From Spirometra erinaceieuropaei (taxonomy: Eukaryota > Platyhelminthes > Cestoda > Diphyllobothriidea > Diphyllobothriidae), in assembly GCA_902702965.1 (NCBI GenBank), contig CACRXP010000006.1, positions 1,150,758-1,214,757 on the forward strand: a DNA stretch of 64,000 nucleotides, written 5' to 3'. The translations under genes and the position numbers were made by a program. The notes under the pieces are model-generated. The model saw only the letters and a list, made by a program, of their open reading frames with translations. It searched no databases and was not told the DNA's origin. Shown here piece after piece: positions 60,801 to 63,604 of this stretch (the first letter of the stretch is position 1; each line of letters begins with the position of its first letter).

Positions 60801-63366
60801 GGGCTAAGATGTCTTGTAACCGATCTCCGGTTTTTTTGCTGAAATTACGATGCGAAAATCAGAAGCTCCGACCCTACCATTATTTAGCCCTAAATTATGG
60901 ATGTGATATGTGGGTGGAAATTTTGTTGTTATTAAAAGGAATCACCTGGAAATGCTTCGCAGTGTTATTAAGTCAACACTACCAGGGATCTCGTTTAGGC
61001 TCGAAAAATATGTTGCCATTAAACTCCATTTCCTTGATGTCCTCGTATAGCGAAAGACTGACGGAACATTTCACACATCTTTTCACTGCAAAGAAACTTA
61101 TGCCTCGGTTGTTATACATTACAAGAGCAATCGCTCTATTGCTCACAAACGTAGTACTGTTGTCAGCCTACTTAGTCAAACAAAAACACTGTTCAGACAT
61201 CAATAATTGCCAAATATAGCTTACTTTCTTGTTCAGACTATCTTTTAACAAATTGGATACCCTGAAGATTTTCTACGCTAGCCCATGAGACGACAGGAAT
61301 TAAATGAAAGAGACTTCGAGCTAAATCTTCGATCAAACATCCAAACCGAAAACCTGAAGAGCATATCCCTACCTGATTTCATTGAAAAAACTAAGCAATC
61401 ATCAAATACACGTGACCCACAAGCCGACGACCACGTTACGCAACCAGCTTGTACACCCTAGGAACAGGGTTAGCTATTTAGATCAGAAAGAGGTCGTCTA
61501 CAGGATTCCGTATGACACCTGAAATGCAGTGTACTAGGGTCAAATCTGAATGTCGACTTCTGCACGTATATACGAACATCAACTGACCTTGAAGAGATGA
61601 GACCACTTGTCCCAAGTTGCCATGCACACGCGGGCCATGAATTTTCTTGGGACAAAACTCGAATTGTTGGTGTCTGTCCGCCCACGAAAGACAGAATATT
61701 TGGATGTCGTACATTCTGATGAATCATCCATTAATCAGCACGCTAAACTATACGCCGTGCACAACGATCTCAGGGAAAGTGGTATGGGGACAGCCACGGA
61801 ATGTCAAATCACAGCCATGGCTTGTCGGTCAGAATGTAAGGGCGGTACTGATTTTTAAACGCTTTTAAAATTCTAACTGTTTTACACTTTTGCCACACGG
61901 TTTAACACAGGATCTTTGTTTATTGAGTCGACCGCTCTACCAATGAGCCGTGGGCTCGTTTCCCTGTCGATTCTGATCGGGAATATTGTGATGAAGTCAA
62001 TGACCAAGGATCGCGAGTTCGAATTCCAGGTGGTCTACACCTGGAATTATGTTTGACTGACTGATGACGGCTAATAAGTCAGGAATGGTCACTCAGGTCT
62101 CCCGTGTCTTTGTCGGTACTCCATTATCTGCATATGTTACCAGTCGCTATGTGACTGCCTGCGAGGGCTCTAGATTAAACCTCAAGGCACAACAGGGCGA
62201 GCACGTCTTTAAGCTTGGTCGGTCAGCGCTACTTCTTCATTATATATATATATATGGTAAATGTATTATACCGTACTCCCGACACAGATACGTGCTAAAA
62301 GCTCAGACACGTGTTTCGCCGATATTCTGCCGCTGCGTGACACAGCTGCGAGGGGTTCGGCTCTTCAGTGGGACCCCCAGCGTTCTCTAGCGGTTTCTGG
62401 TATATGAACTCCAGAGAATAGTCAGGTGAAGAATTTCAGAAATTAATCAGTGCAGGACTTGGAGTTAAATCAGTGGTGGTCCCATTGAAGAACAGAACCC
62501 CTCGTAGCTGTGTCATGCAGCGGCAAAATATCGGCGAAACACGTGTCTGAGCTTTTTAGTACCTATGTTGGGAGTAGGGTATAATACGTTCGATATATAC
62601 ATGTCATACTACTCGTGGTACTACTTGTTTGTATAATGGGCATTACGTGGTTATTCCACAGTGGTCGATTGTCCTCGACTCAAATGCTCATTGCTATTTC
62701 GGTTCTGACCCTAAAAAGTTTTCTCCCGGAGACTTAACTCCATGTCCTACATTGAGTAATTTCTGAAATTATTCACTTGATATATATATGCTCAACTGAG
62801 GTTTCTCCCTTTTCATCTCCAAAGTCCCCCATCGTCTGGCACTGACATCCCGGATTTAATGACTTCACGACTGCAAAAGACCAAGCAGGGACCCTCCTTC
62901 GGTGCGCAGTGTTCTCTGCCATCTCTCTTCTCCCATGCTAGTCCTGTCTCGCGGATACATCAGCTGCTCCACAGCTGCCATCTTGACCACCACCACCAGC
63001 AGCAGCAGCACTCCACTCCGACTCGCCTGTCCTGGCCCTTTAACGGAGTAGGAGACGATGACGCAGAATCCACCCTCGAATGTCTCGGCTGCTCTCTCGA
63101 TGCCCCCACCCTCAATCCGCTCGGGCAGCCACTGCTTGCATCGTCCAGCGCCTCACCTTCTTGCTCTGCCGCATCCGACCTGCTAGTCGGCTGCCCGGAC
63201 CTTCGTGAGGATATCTTCTGTCCCCTGGTGGACTCCCAGTTCTGGGCGGAGTTTCAGTCACGACCGCGACTCGACGCTATGCGTCAAAGCGTTTTTTGGC
63301 TCTTGGTTCTACTCTGCCTAGTCGGTGTCATCCTGGCCCTGCTGCTAGCACGGTCTGTACTGGTGT
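27244..63366 (+). CDS. Membrane adenylyl cyclase, N-terminal half (ten exons, gene continues past the window)
   Basis: The family makes cAMP from ATP at the plasma membrane, using a pseudo-dimer of the C1 and C2 cyclase domains. Ten exons: 27244-27874, 28013-28332, 29616-29765, 30419-30534, 32574-32751, 32920-33047, 38165-38323, 41242-41407, 60086-60426 and 62825-about 63366. Each junction has GT-AG (one GC-AG) sites, and phases match at all nine joins (1, 0, 0, 2, 0, 2, 2, 0, 2). Roughly 900 codons stay open amid decayed transposons. Layout: six membrane segments (residues about 60-350), linker helix (about 350-385), C1a fold (about 386-616), C1b (about 617-850), and the first segment of the second membrane block. 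The ATG at 27244 has A at -3 and an in-frame TAG two codons upstream. C2 is not in the window. Both C1a metal aspartates look replaced. The subtype (ADCY1-9) cannot be assigned. Introns range from 138 bp to 18.7 kb and hold most of the transposons described here. Confidence 0.85.
28013..28332 (+). CDS. Adenylyl cyclase exon 2: membrane segments 4-5 and extracellular loop
   Basis: Acceptor TTTTTTTCCCTCAG|GC. Contains LWPLIFATLNIQSLL, then VGLLPLTIRLLICASIAGLH, a pattern typical of these enzymes (short Leu-Pro turn between segments 4 and 5, His after segment 5). A polar stretch (PPPKPYFLSDDY..) with Cys follows, probably extracellular. Ends CGA GGA|GTAAGT in phase 0. Confidence 0.85.
29616..29765 (+). 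CDS. Adenylyl cyclase exon 3: membrane segment 6 and start of linker helix
   Basis: Strong acceptor (TTTTTTCTTCATCCAG). The 50 codons start FAVNLLSFVSANLVGYHLA and end with a basic helix (ELAQWRCLFVV..SRHLQLAQ) that matches the family's juxtamembrane helix (usually ..AQRQAFLETR..). Donor TTG|GTGAGC, phase 0 on both sides. An upstream in-frame extension exists in the ORF but is excluded by the acceptor. Confidence 0.85.
30419..30534 (+). CDS. Adenylyl cyclase exon 4: helical domain into C1a strand 1
   Basis: Acceptor CCACTTTGCGCAG|AGC. Encodes SIVSRSLVPAPLAADLEQDF (family: L-L-x-S-V-L-P-x-x-V-A) and ends LVIYLRNV, the strand leading into the catalytic loop. Phase 2 donor GTCAG|GTGGGC: AG plus C from exon 5 gives Ser, producing NVS-FMSAELVGF, collinear with the family's NVS-ILFADIVGF. 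Confidence 0.85.
31107..31625. mobile_element. Foldback MITE, half copy in cyclase intron 4
   Basis: Left arm and centre only. It contains family blocks such as GTAAGAAGGATTACTTAAG, ATGGCTACTTAAATGGCA and TTTTATGGAAAACATGCAC and ends near 31625. The right arm is missing. Confidence 0.6.
31818..31939. other. Assembly gap (122 N)
   Basis: Run of N in intron 4 of the cyclase gene. Open frames drawn through it are artefacts. The gap follows a run of C (about 31738-31746). Confidence 0.98.
32574..32751 (+). CDS. Adenylyl cyclase exon 5: C1a metal-loop region with insertion
   Basis: Acceptor TTTTCTTTCTTGTCAG. The sequence begins FMSAELVGFC where active C1 domains have F-A-D-I-x-G-F-T, so the first metal-binding Asp is Glu here. 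About 30 residues rich in Gly, Ala, Asp and Glu follow, longer than the usual connection, before HVISFLNQLMSQVNSIAE (family: L-V-x-x-L-N-x-L-F-x-x-F-D-x-L-A-E). The exon ends GCA GAG|GCAAGT, a GC donor with otherwise ideal consensus. Confidence 0.85.
32920..33047 (+). CDS. Adenylyl cyclase exon 6: C1a second metal site region
   Basis: After CATCCACCAG the exon reads THGCYPVHLRPSEILCVAGY and then PDVRVDHAHSCVQLALEIRR. The family has I-x-L-G-D-C-Y-Y-C-V-x-G-x-P and DHA-x-x-x-V. CVAG, P and DHAH are conserved, but the GD pair is PS here, so the second metal-binding Asp is Ser. Phase 2 donor GTCAG|GTAGGT. Confidence 0.85.
33590..33632. repeat. G14 run next to an 11-bp perfect hairpin
   Basis: Fourteen consecutive G at 33590-33603 are followed directly by CGACAAAATAG (33604-33614), a 7-nt loop and CTATTTTGTCG (33622-33632). 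It lies in cyclase intron 6, upstream of the RTE element. Confidence 0.8.
34128..36113 (+). pseudogene. RTE ORF, part 1: AP-endonuclease and reverse transcriptase fingers/palm
   Basis: 661 codons. The endonuclease is intact by motif: GIGCWNVRTFLDPG (residues about 43-56), CLSEVRL, VAVYAPTS, VAGDWNGRTG, IDYILVSS and SDHVLVRTRL, covering the Asn, Glu, Tyr, Asp/Asn and Ser-Asp-His catalytic set. The reverse transcriptase begins near residue 515: LRNNKAPGEDGIPAEIF, LVPILKKGDKTRCENYRGIS, PNQAGFRAGRGCADQIF and VCFVDFAAAFDSVHR. It stops (TAG) where the family continues D-S-L-W..; about 30 bases appear deleted, shifting the frame. Such ORFs are often mislabelled as host proteins. Upstream ATGs are out of frame, so the start at 34128 is the first plausible one. 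Confidence 0.9.
36116..36547 (+). pseudogene. RTE ORF, part 2: reverse transcriptase catalytic core
   Basis: The reading resumes one frame over at DGVPAKIIAMIKAYYRST. It includes IRSGVRQGCILSPILFNYAI and LIDLDYADDIALIA, with the catalytic YADD intact at 36350-36361, and SVGLSINAGKTKVF. It ends at 36547 after CQLEEVDS, where about 2 T appear to be missing relative to the usual D-S-F-K-Y-L-G. Confidence 0.88.
36545..37172 (+). pseudogene. RTE ORF, part 3: thumb and C-terminal domain
   Basis: VKYLGARLLPNGQSKDDIVS, then RVYRASVRSVLLYGCECWAL, RLRWFGHVLRRPPQE and GGQFKTWLDTVRQDMEVV, ending at 37172. All are standard for the RTE-like C-terminus. Open throughout, so the element carries only two evident lesions and looks relatively young. 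Confidence 0.88.
37216..38164. other. Remainder of cyclase intron 6
   Basis: A minus-strand open frame of 70 codons (37324-37536) is unrelated to anything I recognise. The rest is ordinary intron sequence ending in the exon 7 acceptor. Confidence 0.35.
38165..38323 (+). CDS. Adenylyl cyclase exon 7: C1a central strands
   Basis: The acceptor CACCGCCAG and first T complete Ser with AG from exon 6. Encodes ARVGLQLRIAVHTGEAYAAV and then FGKSMLAFDLLGPDV, collinear with the family's N-M-R-V-G-x-H-x-G-x-V-x-C-G-V-x-G-x-x-x-x-x-F-D-V-W-S-N-D-V. The Arg before the I/V-x-H motif is kept. Donor CCGGG|GTAAGC, phase 2. The 81-codon ORF called in another frame here is a shadow. Confidence 0.9.
38855..39230 (+). 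repeat. tRNA-SINE I, plus copies in tandem register
   Basis: The body block (CCTCTGTCTTTGTCGGTAAT, GCGCCGCTGTGCGGCTGC, GAGAGAGCCCGTAAGGCAC) leads through ACCATTGTATATTCCCGATC into a tRNA-like promoter: A box around TGGCCCAGTGGTTAG (39054-39068) and B box around GGTCGCGAGTTCGGGCC (39091-39107). A second body start follows. It is therefore a 3' part of one unit followed head-to-tail by a 5' part of the next. Located in cyclase intron 7. Confidence 0.8.
39428..39457. repeat. AT microsatellite
   Basis: ATATATATAATTGCAATATATA-type run, imperfect and self-complementary. Confidence 0.85.
40068..40192 (+). repeat. Repeat X, third copy
   Basis: ACAGAGTCTGGGGGCAGG, CAGCACTGTTTCGGGC and CATTCAGCCAATCATAA, then CACACAGACGCACCTGGCG, match the pair at 8455-8928. 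Confidence 0.7.
40355..40702 (-). repeat. tRNA-SINE I, minus copy
   Basis: Minus orientation with B box (GGGGCTCGAACTCGCGACC, about 40474-40492) and A box (CTCTAACCACTGAGCCAC, about 40512-40529), then the body to GCAGCCGCACAGTGGCGCATGA. It joins head-to-head with the plus copy at 40703. Confidence 0.8.
40703..40915 (+). repeat. tRNA-SINE I, plus body without promoter
   Basis: Starts abruptly at GGGGGTCGGGTATGACTGG and runs through GACAGCTAATAAGCCAGG, GTCTTTGTCGG and GAGAGAGCCCGTAAGGCAC to CTCTACCATTG. It lacks the tRNA-like head. Confidence 0.8.
41242..41407 (+). CDS. Adenylyl cyclase exon 8: end of C1a
   Basis: Acceptor CGTCCGAACAG. The first A completes Gly with GG of exon 7, giving GRVLVSRSTFDQLPEGYEGE (family: G-R-V-H-I-S-x-A-T-x-x-x-L..Y-E-V-E). 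It closes with a Ser/Thr-rich loop and TFYVQPRKLTDSK, the usual final strand (..T-Y-L-I..). Phase 0 donor AAG|GTAAGA. The 18.7-kb intron 8 follows. Confidence 0.9.
41575..41935 (-). mobile_element. LINE family B leader, minus copy
   Basis: The reverse complement contains CTGGTCATTTGTTGAGAGGA, GGTGCAGAGTGCAGCGCC, GAGAGTGGTAGATGCGGCGC, ACTATAAACCCCCGCAC and CCGTCCCTGCTCCC. This is the longest leader copy and best shows the leader of the LINE at 10.15 kb. No coding part follows. It sits just after cyclase exon 8. Confidence 0.65.
42433..43423. mobile_element. Foldback MITE, copy C
   Basis: Begins after TA with CAGTAGGTGGGCTAAATT and ends AACCCACCTACCA. The arms of about 450 bp are inverted. Sequence is closest to copy A (GAAATTCCGAAATGCG block, CACTTTGTAAAAAGTGAC), so A and C form a subfamily. 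Non-coding. Confidence 0.8.
43690..43860 (+). repeat. Repeat Y, first copy
   Basis: Shares GTGAATTCCCCAGTGTCGAC, a 'CACCAG..GACTG' stretch and GGGATTTGGCACTGTGGC with 47640-47870. Family unknown. Confidence 0.4.
44390..44600 (-). pseudogene. LINE reverse-transcriptase fragment, minus strand
   Basis: The minus frame reads EPLTREIQHSIRTGLTTTFF and DSTKAFDAVNR, the palm motif (x-x-F-x-D-x-x-K-A-F-D-x-V-N-R) typical of family B-like LINEs. Flanks do not extend the match. It lies in cyclase intron 8. Confidence 0.5.
44601..45242. other. No recognisable feature
   Basis: Intron 8 sequence with short ORFs lacking motifs. Confidence 0.35.
45243..45620 (-). CDS. Unidentified ORF with Cys cluster and predicted coiled coil (possible LINE ORF1 remnant)
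   Basis: 125 codons on the minus strand. Features seen: a Cys cluster NCYARCKYC followed by LALKITSLETNMNLIIDLIG, a heptad-like hydrophobic pattern, and a hydrophobic/Pro-rich C-terminus. A Cys-rich knuckle plus coiled coil is the layout of some LINE ORF1 proteins, so a transposon origin is my first guess. No supporting reverse transcriptase lies alongside. It could equally be a chance ORF. Function not assigned. Confidence 0.3.
   Translation of the reverse strand: MPEAAYNGTEAPRDIKNAEEFASTVQNFIPDTDASNCYARCKYCGDLALKITSLETNMNLIIDLIGSLLKYDKIRPIGEISSSQQIVSKLTELTNSRPLVWALFGHSLLGRLGLGYPAPPPGDGR
45621..48309. other. Intron 8 sequence, mostly unrecognised
   Basis: Open frames on both strands (45624-46340) overlap and show no domain. 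A second copy of repeat Y lies at about 47640-47870 (GGGATTTGGCGCGGTGGC). A CG-alternating run (about 47955-47969) precedes 48 kb. Otherwise nothing seen. Confidence 0.4.
48310..50572. mobile_element. Foldback MITE, copy G, split by copy D
   Basis: The left arm starts CAGTACATGG at 48310 and carries GATATTAACCAAATTTTG. The right arm resumes after 50286 and ends CGTCACACACTG at 50572, with the complementary AGAATTTTGGTTAACATT. Copy D (49312-50286) lies between them, so G is older. The arms are more diverged than those of D. Confidence 0.65.
49312..50286. mobile_element. Foldback MITE, copy D, nested in copy G
   Basis: About 975 bp. The left end is CTATAAGTGACCGATC, the right end GATCGGTCGCTGACTG followed by TA. 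Arms share TTTTCGATTAGGAAGGATTA and the reverse complement ATCTTCCTAATCG. Non-coding. Confidence 0.75.
50573..51093. other. No recognisable feature
   Basis: Unrelated intron sequence between two nested MITE pairs. The 125-codon plus frame at 50579-50956 and its minus shadows show no domain. Confidence 0.35.
51094..52942. mobile_element. Foldback MITE, copy H, split by copy E
   Basis: The left arm runs to ATAAATCCAAGTG at 51384 and the reading resumes after 52371 with TTTATTTTATAAAAATCGTG, which is the expected continuation in the family. The right arm ends near 52942 (CAGATGCCG). The left arm has an internal duplication of the GATGCC-GGCTTT block (51231-51293). Confidence 0.65.
51385..52371. 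mobile_element. Foldback MITE, copy E, nested in copy H
   Basis: CAGTGCGTGACCGATCTCAT at the left end and GAGGTCGGTCACGCACGG at the right end are inverted repeats. Length 987 bp. Arms match copy B closely (TTTTCGATTAGGAAGGATTA, GACTACTTAAGTAG). Non-coding. Confidence 0.8.
52943..53204. other. No recognisable feature
   Basis: Short unremarkable intron sequence. Confidence 0.35.
53205..54336 (-). mobile_element. Penelope-like element remnant with GIY-YIG domain, interrupted by SINE I
   Basis: Read on the minus strand: the end of the reverse transcriptase (54088-54336, 'HLRDQLAKNGYPKKKLHQ'), then after a frameshift 'SEATEGITTEYGVRIAQLPA', then a GIY-YIG module (SSVVYRIPRQDC-QTGRLLGS; the YIG triplet is deleted; RILEHKQAVRRDDPLAQVA, EFDFARAGNK, LLEAWMSDTN). 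Coding stops being recognisable near 53690. A SINE I follows, and beyond it the Penelope 3' end (53215-53310) with GGACT/AGTCC stem, CCGAAAG and an 'AATAAATC..' block. The 277-codon open frame (53262-54095) fuses Penelope, SINE and tail by chance. Inactive. Confidence 0.75.
53322..53640 (+). repeat. tRNA-SINE I, near-complete unit, inserted in a Penelope remnant
   Basis: Runs from TATATTCCCGATCG through A box (TGGCCCAGTGGTTTGAG), B box (GGTCGTGAGTTCGAACC), GGGTTGGGTATGACGG, GACGGCTAATAAGCCAG and GAGTCCGTAAGGCAC to GCGCCCCCTACCACTG. About 315 bp, the best single full unit here. Orientation is opposite to the Penelope it splits. Confidence 0.85.
54337..55021. other. No recognisable feature
   Basis: Short ORFs on both strands without motifs. 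Confidence 0.35.
55022..55301 (-). repeat. tRNA-derived SINE II, minus copy, most complete
   Basis: From the left (element 3' end): TTGACCCAACTGTGAAG, B box (GGTGGGATTCAAACCCAC), A box region (CATCTGAGTTACGAGGCCC), then GACGCGAGTTTAATC and the body (CCGCCCAACCTACTGCAACG, GGAATCCACC, CTGCCCAAGCAGGATG, CTAGAATCCACCAGATGA). It confirms the body-before-promoter order in element orientation. Confidence 0.75.
55577..55832 (+). repeat. Degenerate telomere-like (TTAGGG) array
   Basis: About 255 bp of imperfect GGTTAGG/GGTTTAGG units: GTTAGGATTAGGG, GGGTTAGGGTTTTG, CGGTTAGGATTAGGG, GAGGTTAGGGTTAAGG and similar. The 6-7 bp periodicity is clear but few units are perfect. Located deep in cyclase intron 8. 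Confidence 0.8.
55833..56289. other. No recognisable feature
   Basis: Sequence between the telomere-like array and the ribozyme-bearing pair, nothing identified. Confidence 0.35.
56337..56376 (-). ncRNA. Hammerhead ribozyme motif, intact core, Penelope terminus
   Basis: Minus strand: GTTT (stem I), CTGATGA (56366-56372), T, stem II GGATTC (56359-56364) pairing with GAATCC (56347-56352), GAAAC (56342-56346), GTC (56339-56341), then AGGC. Every core position is canonical. Stem III is only AC/GU with no loop, as described for Penelope and retrozyme hammerheads that act as dimers. Stem I in this copy depends on G-U pairs. Confidence 0.7.
56801..56811 (+). promoter_or_regulatory. TATA-like box upstream of the ribozyme in a Penelope terminus
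   Basis: GCTATAAATAC about 45 nt before the hammerhead motif. TATAAATA at 16051 sits at the same distance from the 16.1-kb motif, which suggests a conserved promoter inside the terminus. In the inverted partner it reads GCTACAAACAC and is lost. Confidence 0.45.
56849..56890 (+). ncRNA. Hammerhead ribozyme motif with one core change, Penelope terminus
   Basis: GTCT (56849-56852), CCGAAGA in place of CTGANGA (one change, U4 to C), stem II GGATTC/GAATCC intact (56861-56866 with 56873-56878), GAAAC-GTC intact, then AGGC, which pairs with GTCT. It keeps a better stem I than its inverted partner, so the two copies complement each other's defects. Confidence 0.65.
56951..57887. other. No recognisable feature
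   Basis: Intron 8 sequence without identified content. Confidence 0.35.
57888..58867. mobile_element. Foldback MITE, copy F
   Basis: Left end CATTCGGTGACTGATCTC, right end GATCGGTCGCTGACTG. Inverted arms over about 980 bp with TTTTCGATTACGAAGGATT and its reverse complement. More diverged than copies B and E. Non-coding. Confidence 0.75.
58905..59165 (-). repeat. tRNA-derived SINE II, minus copy
   Basis: GGTGGGATTCGAACCC (B box), TAGCCACCTTGGCTACGGGG (A box region), then the body CCCACCCAGCCTACTGCAAC, GAAATCCACCAAATCTGA and CTAGAACCCACTAGATAAA. Head-to-head with the next copy. Confidence 0.75.
59215..59440 (+). repeat. tRNA-derived SINE II, plus copy
   Basis: Body TTGGTGGATTCCAGGCGTTG, GTAGGTTGGGTGGGTCAC, then GGTTCAGGTGGCTAG (A box region) and GGATTCGAATCCCACC (B box), ending TTCCCAGTTGAATCAGAATG. 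The A box is mutated, so it is probably transcriptionally dead. Confidence 0.75.
59735..59992. repeat. SINE II-related fragments in opposite orientations
   Basis: A plus fragment GAGTCCGTAGCTCAGTTGG near 59735 holds only an A-box-like start. A minus tRNA-like block at 59858-59992 has TGACCCAATTTTGTAAAAC, GGTGGGATTCGAACCC and CACCTGAGCTACGGGGCCCC. Neither forms a credible tRNA gene. Confidence 0.6.
60086..60426 (+). CDS. Adenylyl cyclase exon 9: C1b cytoplasmic region
   Basis: Acceptor CTCATCCAG|GAC, phase 0. GC-rich coding sequence (unlike the AT-rich introns) includes DFLFSAEEGKWQSKEEMDVL and LRLCLLHQLLADQRQASARA, then low-complexity Ser/Ala. The C1b segment varies within the family. Placement rests on phase (0 from exon 8; CG|GTAAGT phase 2 into exon 10), codon composition and the membrane-approach sequence in exon 10. 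Further small exons inside intron 8 cannot be excluded. The long minus-strand ORF (60078-60617) is its shadow. Confidence 0.65.
60427..61904. other. Start of cyclase intron 9; little recognised
   Basis: A block at about 60765-60810 (TGATTTGAACCTCAAGGCAT) resembles part of the divergent SINE at 62.17 kb. The remaining ORFs (60809-61219 plus, 61470-61868 both strands) show no domain. Confidence 0.4.
61905..62240. repeat. Divergent SINE I relative, inverted head
   Basis: The left part is in minus orientation (AATGAGCCGTGGGCTCG, GATCGGGAATATT). From about 62005 it is in plus orientation (GATCGCGAGTTCGAATTCC, GATGACGGCTAATAAGTCAG, GTGTCTTTGTCGGTAC, TCAAGGCACAACAGGGCG). The promoter head is inverted relative to the body. 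Confidence 0.6.
62246..62607. repeat. Long inverted repeat (foldback), arms about 135 bp
   Basis: The left arm (62246-62383) and right arm (62471-62607) are reverse complements at high identity: AAAGCTCAGACACGTGTTTC, CGCCGATATTCTGCCGCTGC and GACACAGCTGCGAGGGGTTC in the left arm, the counterparts in the right. AT repeats flank both outer ends; the spacer is about 87 bp. Probably a small foldback transposon, in cyclase intron 9. Confidence 0.8.
62825..63366 (+). CDS. Adenylyl cyclase exon 10: C1b end and membrane segment 7 (3' end uncertain)
   Basis: Acceptor CCTTTTCATCTCCAAAG. The first T completes CGT with CG of exon 9. Encodes Ser-rich C1b, a His/Gln tract (DHHHQQQQH), an acidic patch and then CPLVDSQFWAEFQSRPRLDA and SVFWLLVLLCLVGVILALLLA, matching the family's approach to the second membrane block. 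The frame stays open to 63506, but from about 63450 it runs into SINE I, so the exon must end earlier. Candidate donors lie between about 63325 and 63400 and I cannot choose between them. Confidence 0.65.
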
Positions 63367-63444
63367 TTTTGTCCTTAGTTTTTTTAACCGTATACGTTTT
63401 CTTCGTGGTTTCACTCAGACTATTTTCACTGTTATTATTATTAG

Positions 63445-63604
63445 TGGCAGAATGGTATTACCGACAAATGCAAGGGAGACTGGAATGGCCATTTCTGGCT
63501 TATTAGCCGTCGTCAGCTAGTCATGCCCAACCCCGAAGTGTGGAACACCCGAGGCTCTAACTCGCGACCTGTTAGTTAGAAGTCCACGCCTCTAGCCACT
63601 GGGC
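63445..63604 (-). repeat. tRNA-SINE I, minus copy, fused to a plus copy
   Basis: GGTATTACCGACAAATGCAA, CTTATTAGCCGTCGTCAGC, then B box (GGCTCTAACTCGCGACC) and A box (CTCTAGCCACTGGGC), all reversed. It switches to a plus copy at 63604 at a shared TGGGCTC. It overlaps the apparent read-through of cyclase exon 10, showing that the exon ends before here. Confidence 0.8.

Noticed and set aside
63367..63506. Extending cyclase exon 10 to the end of the open frame
   Set aside because: From about 63445 the sequence is SINE I in minus orientation, so the coding exon must splice out earlier even though the exact donor is unresolved.
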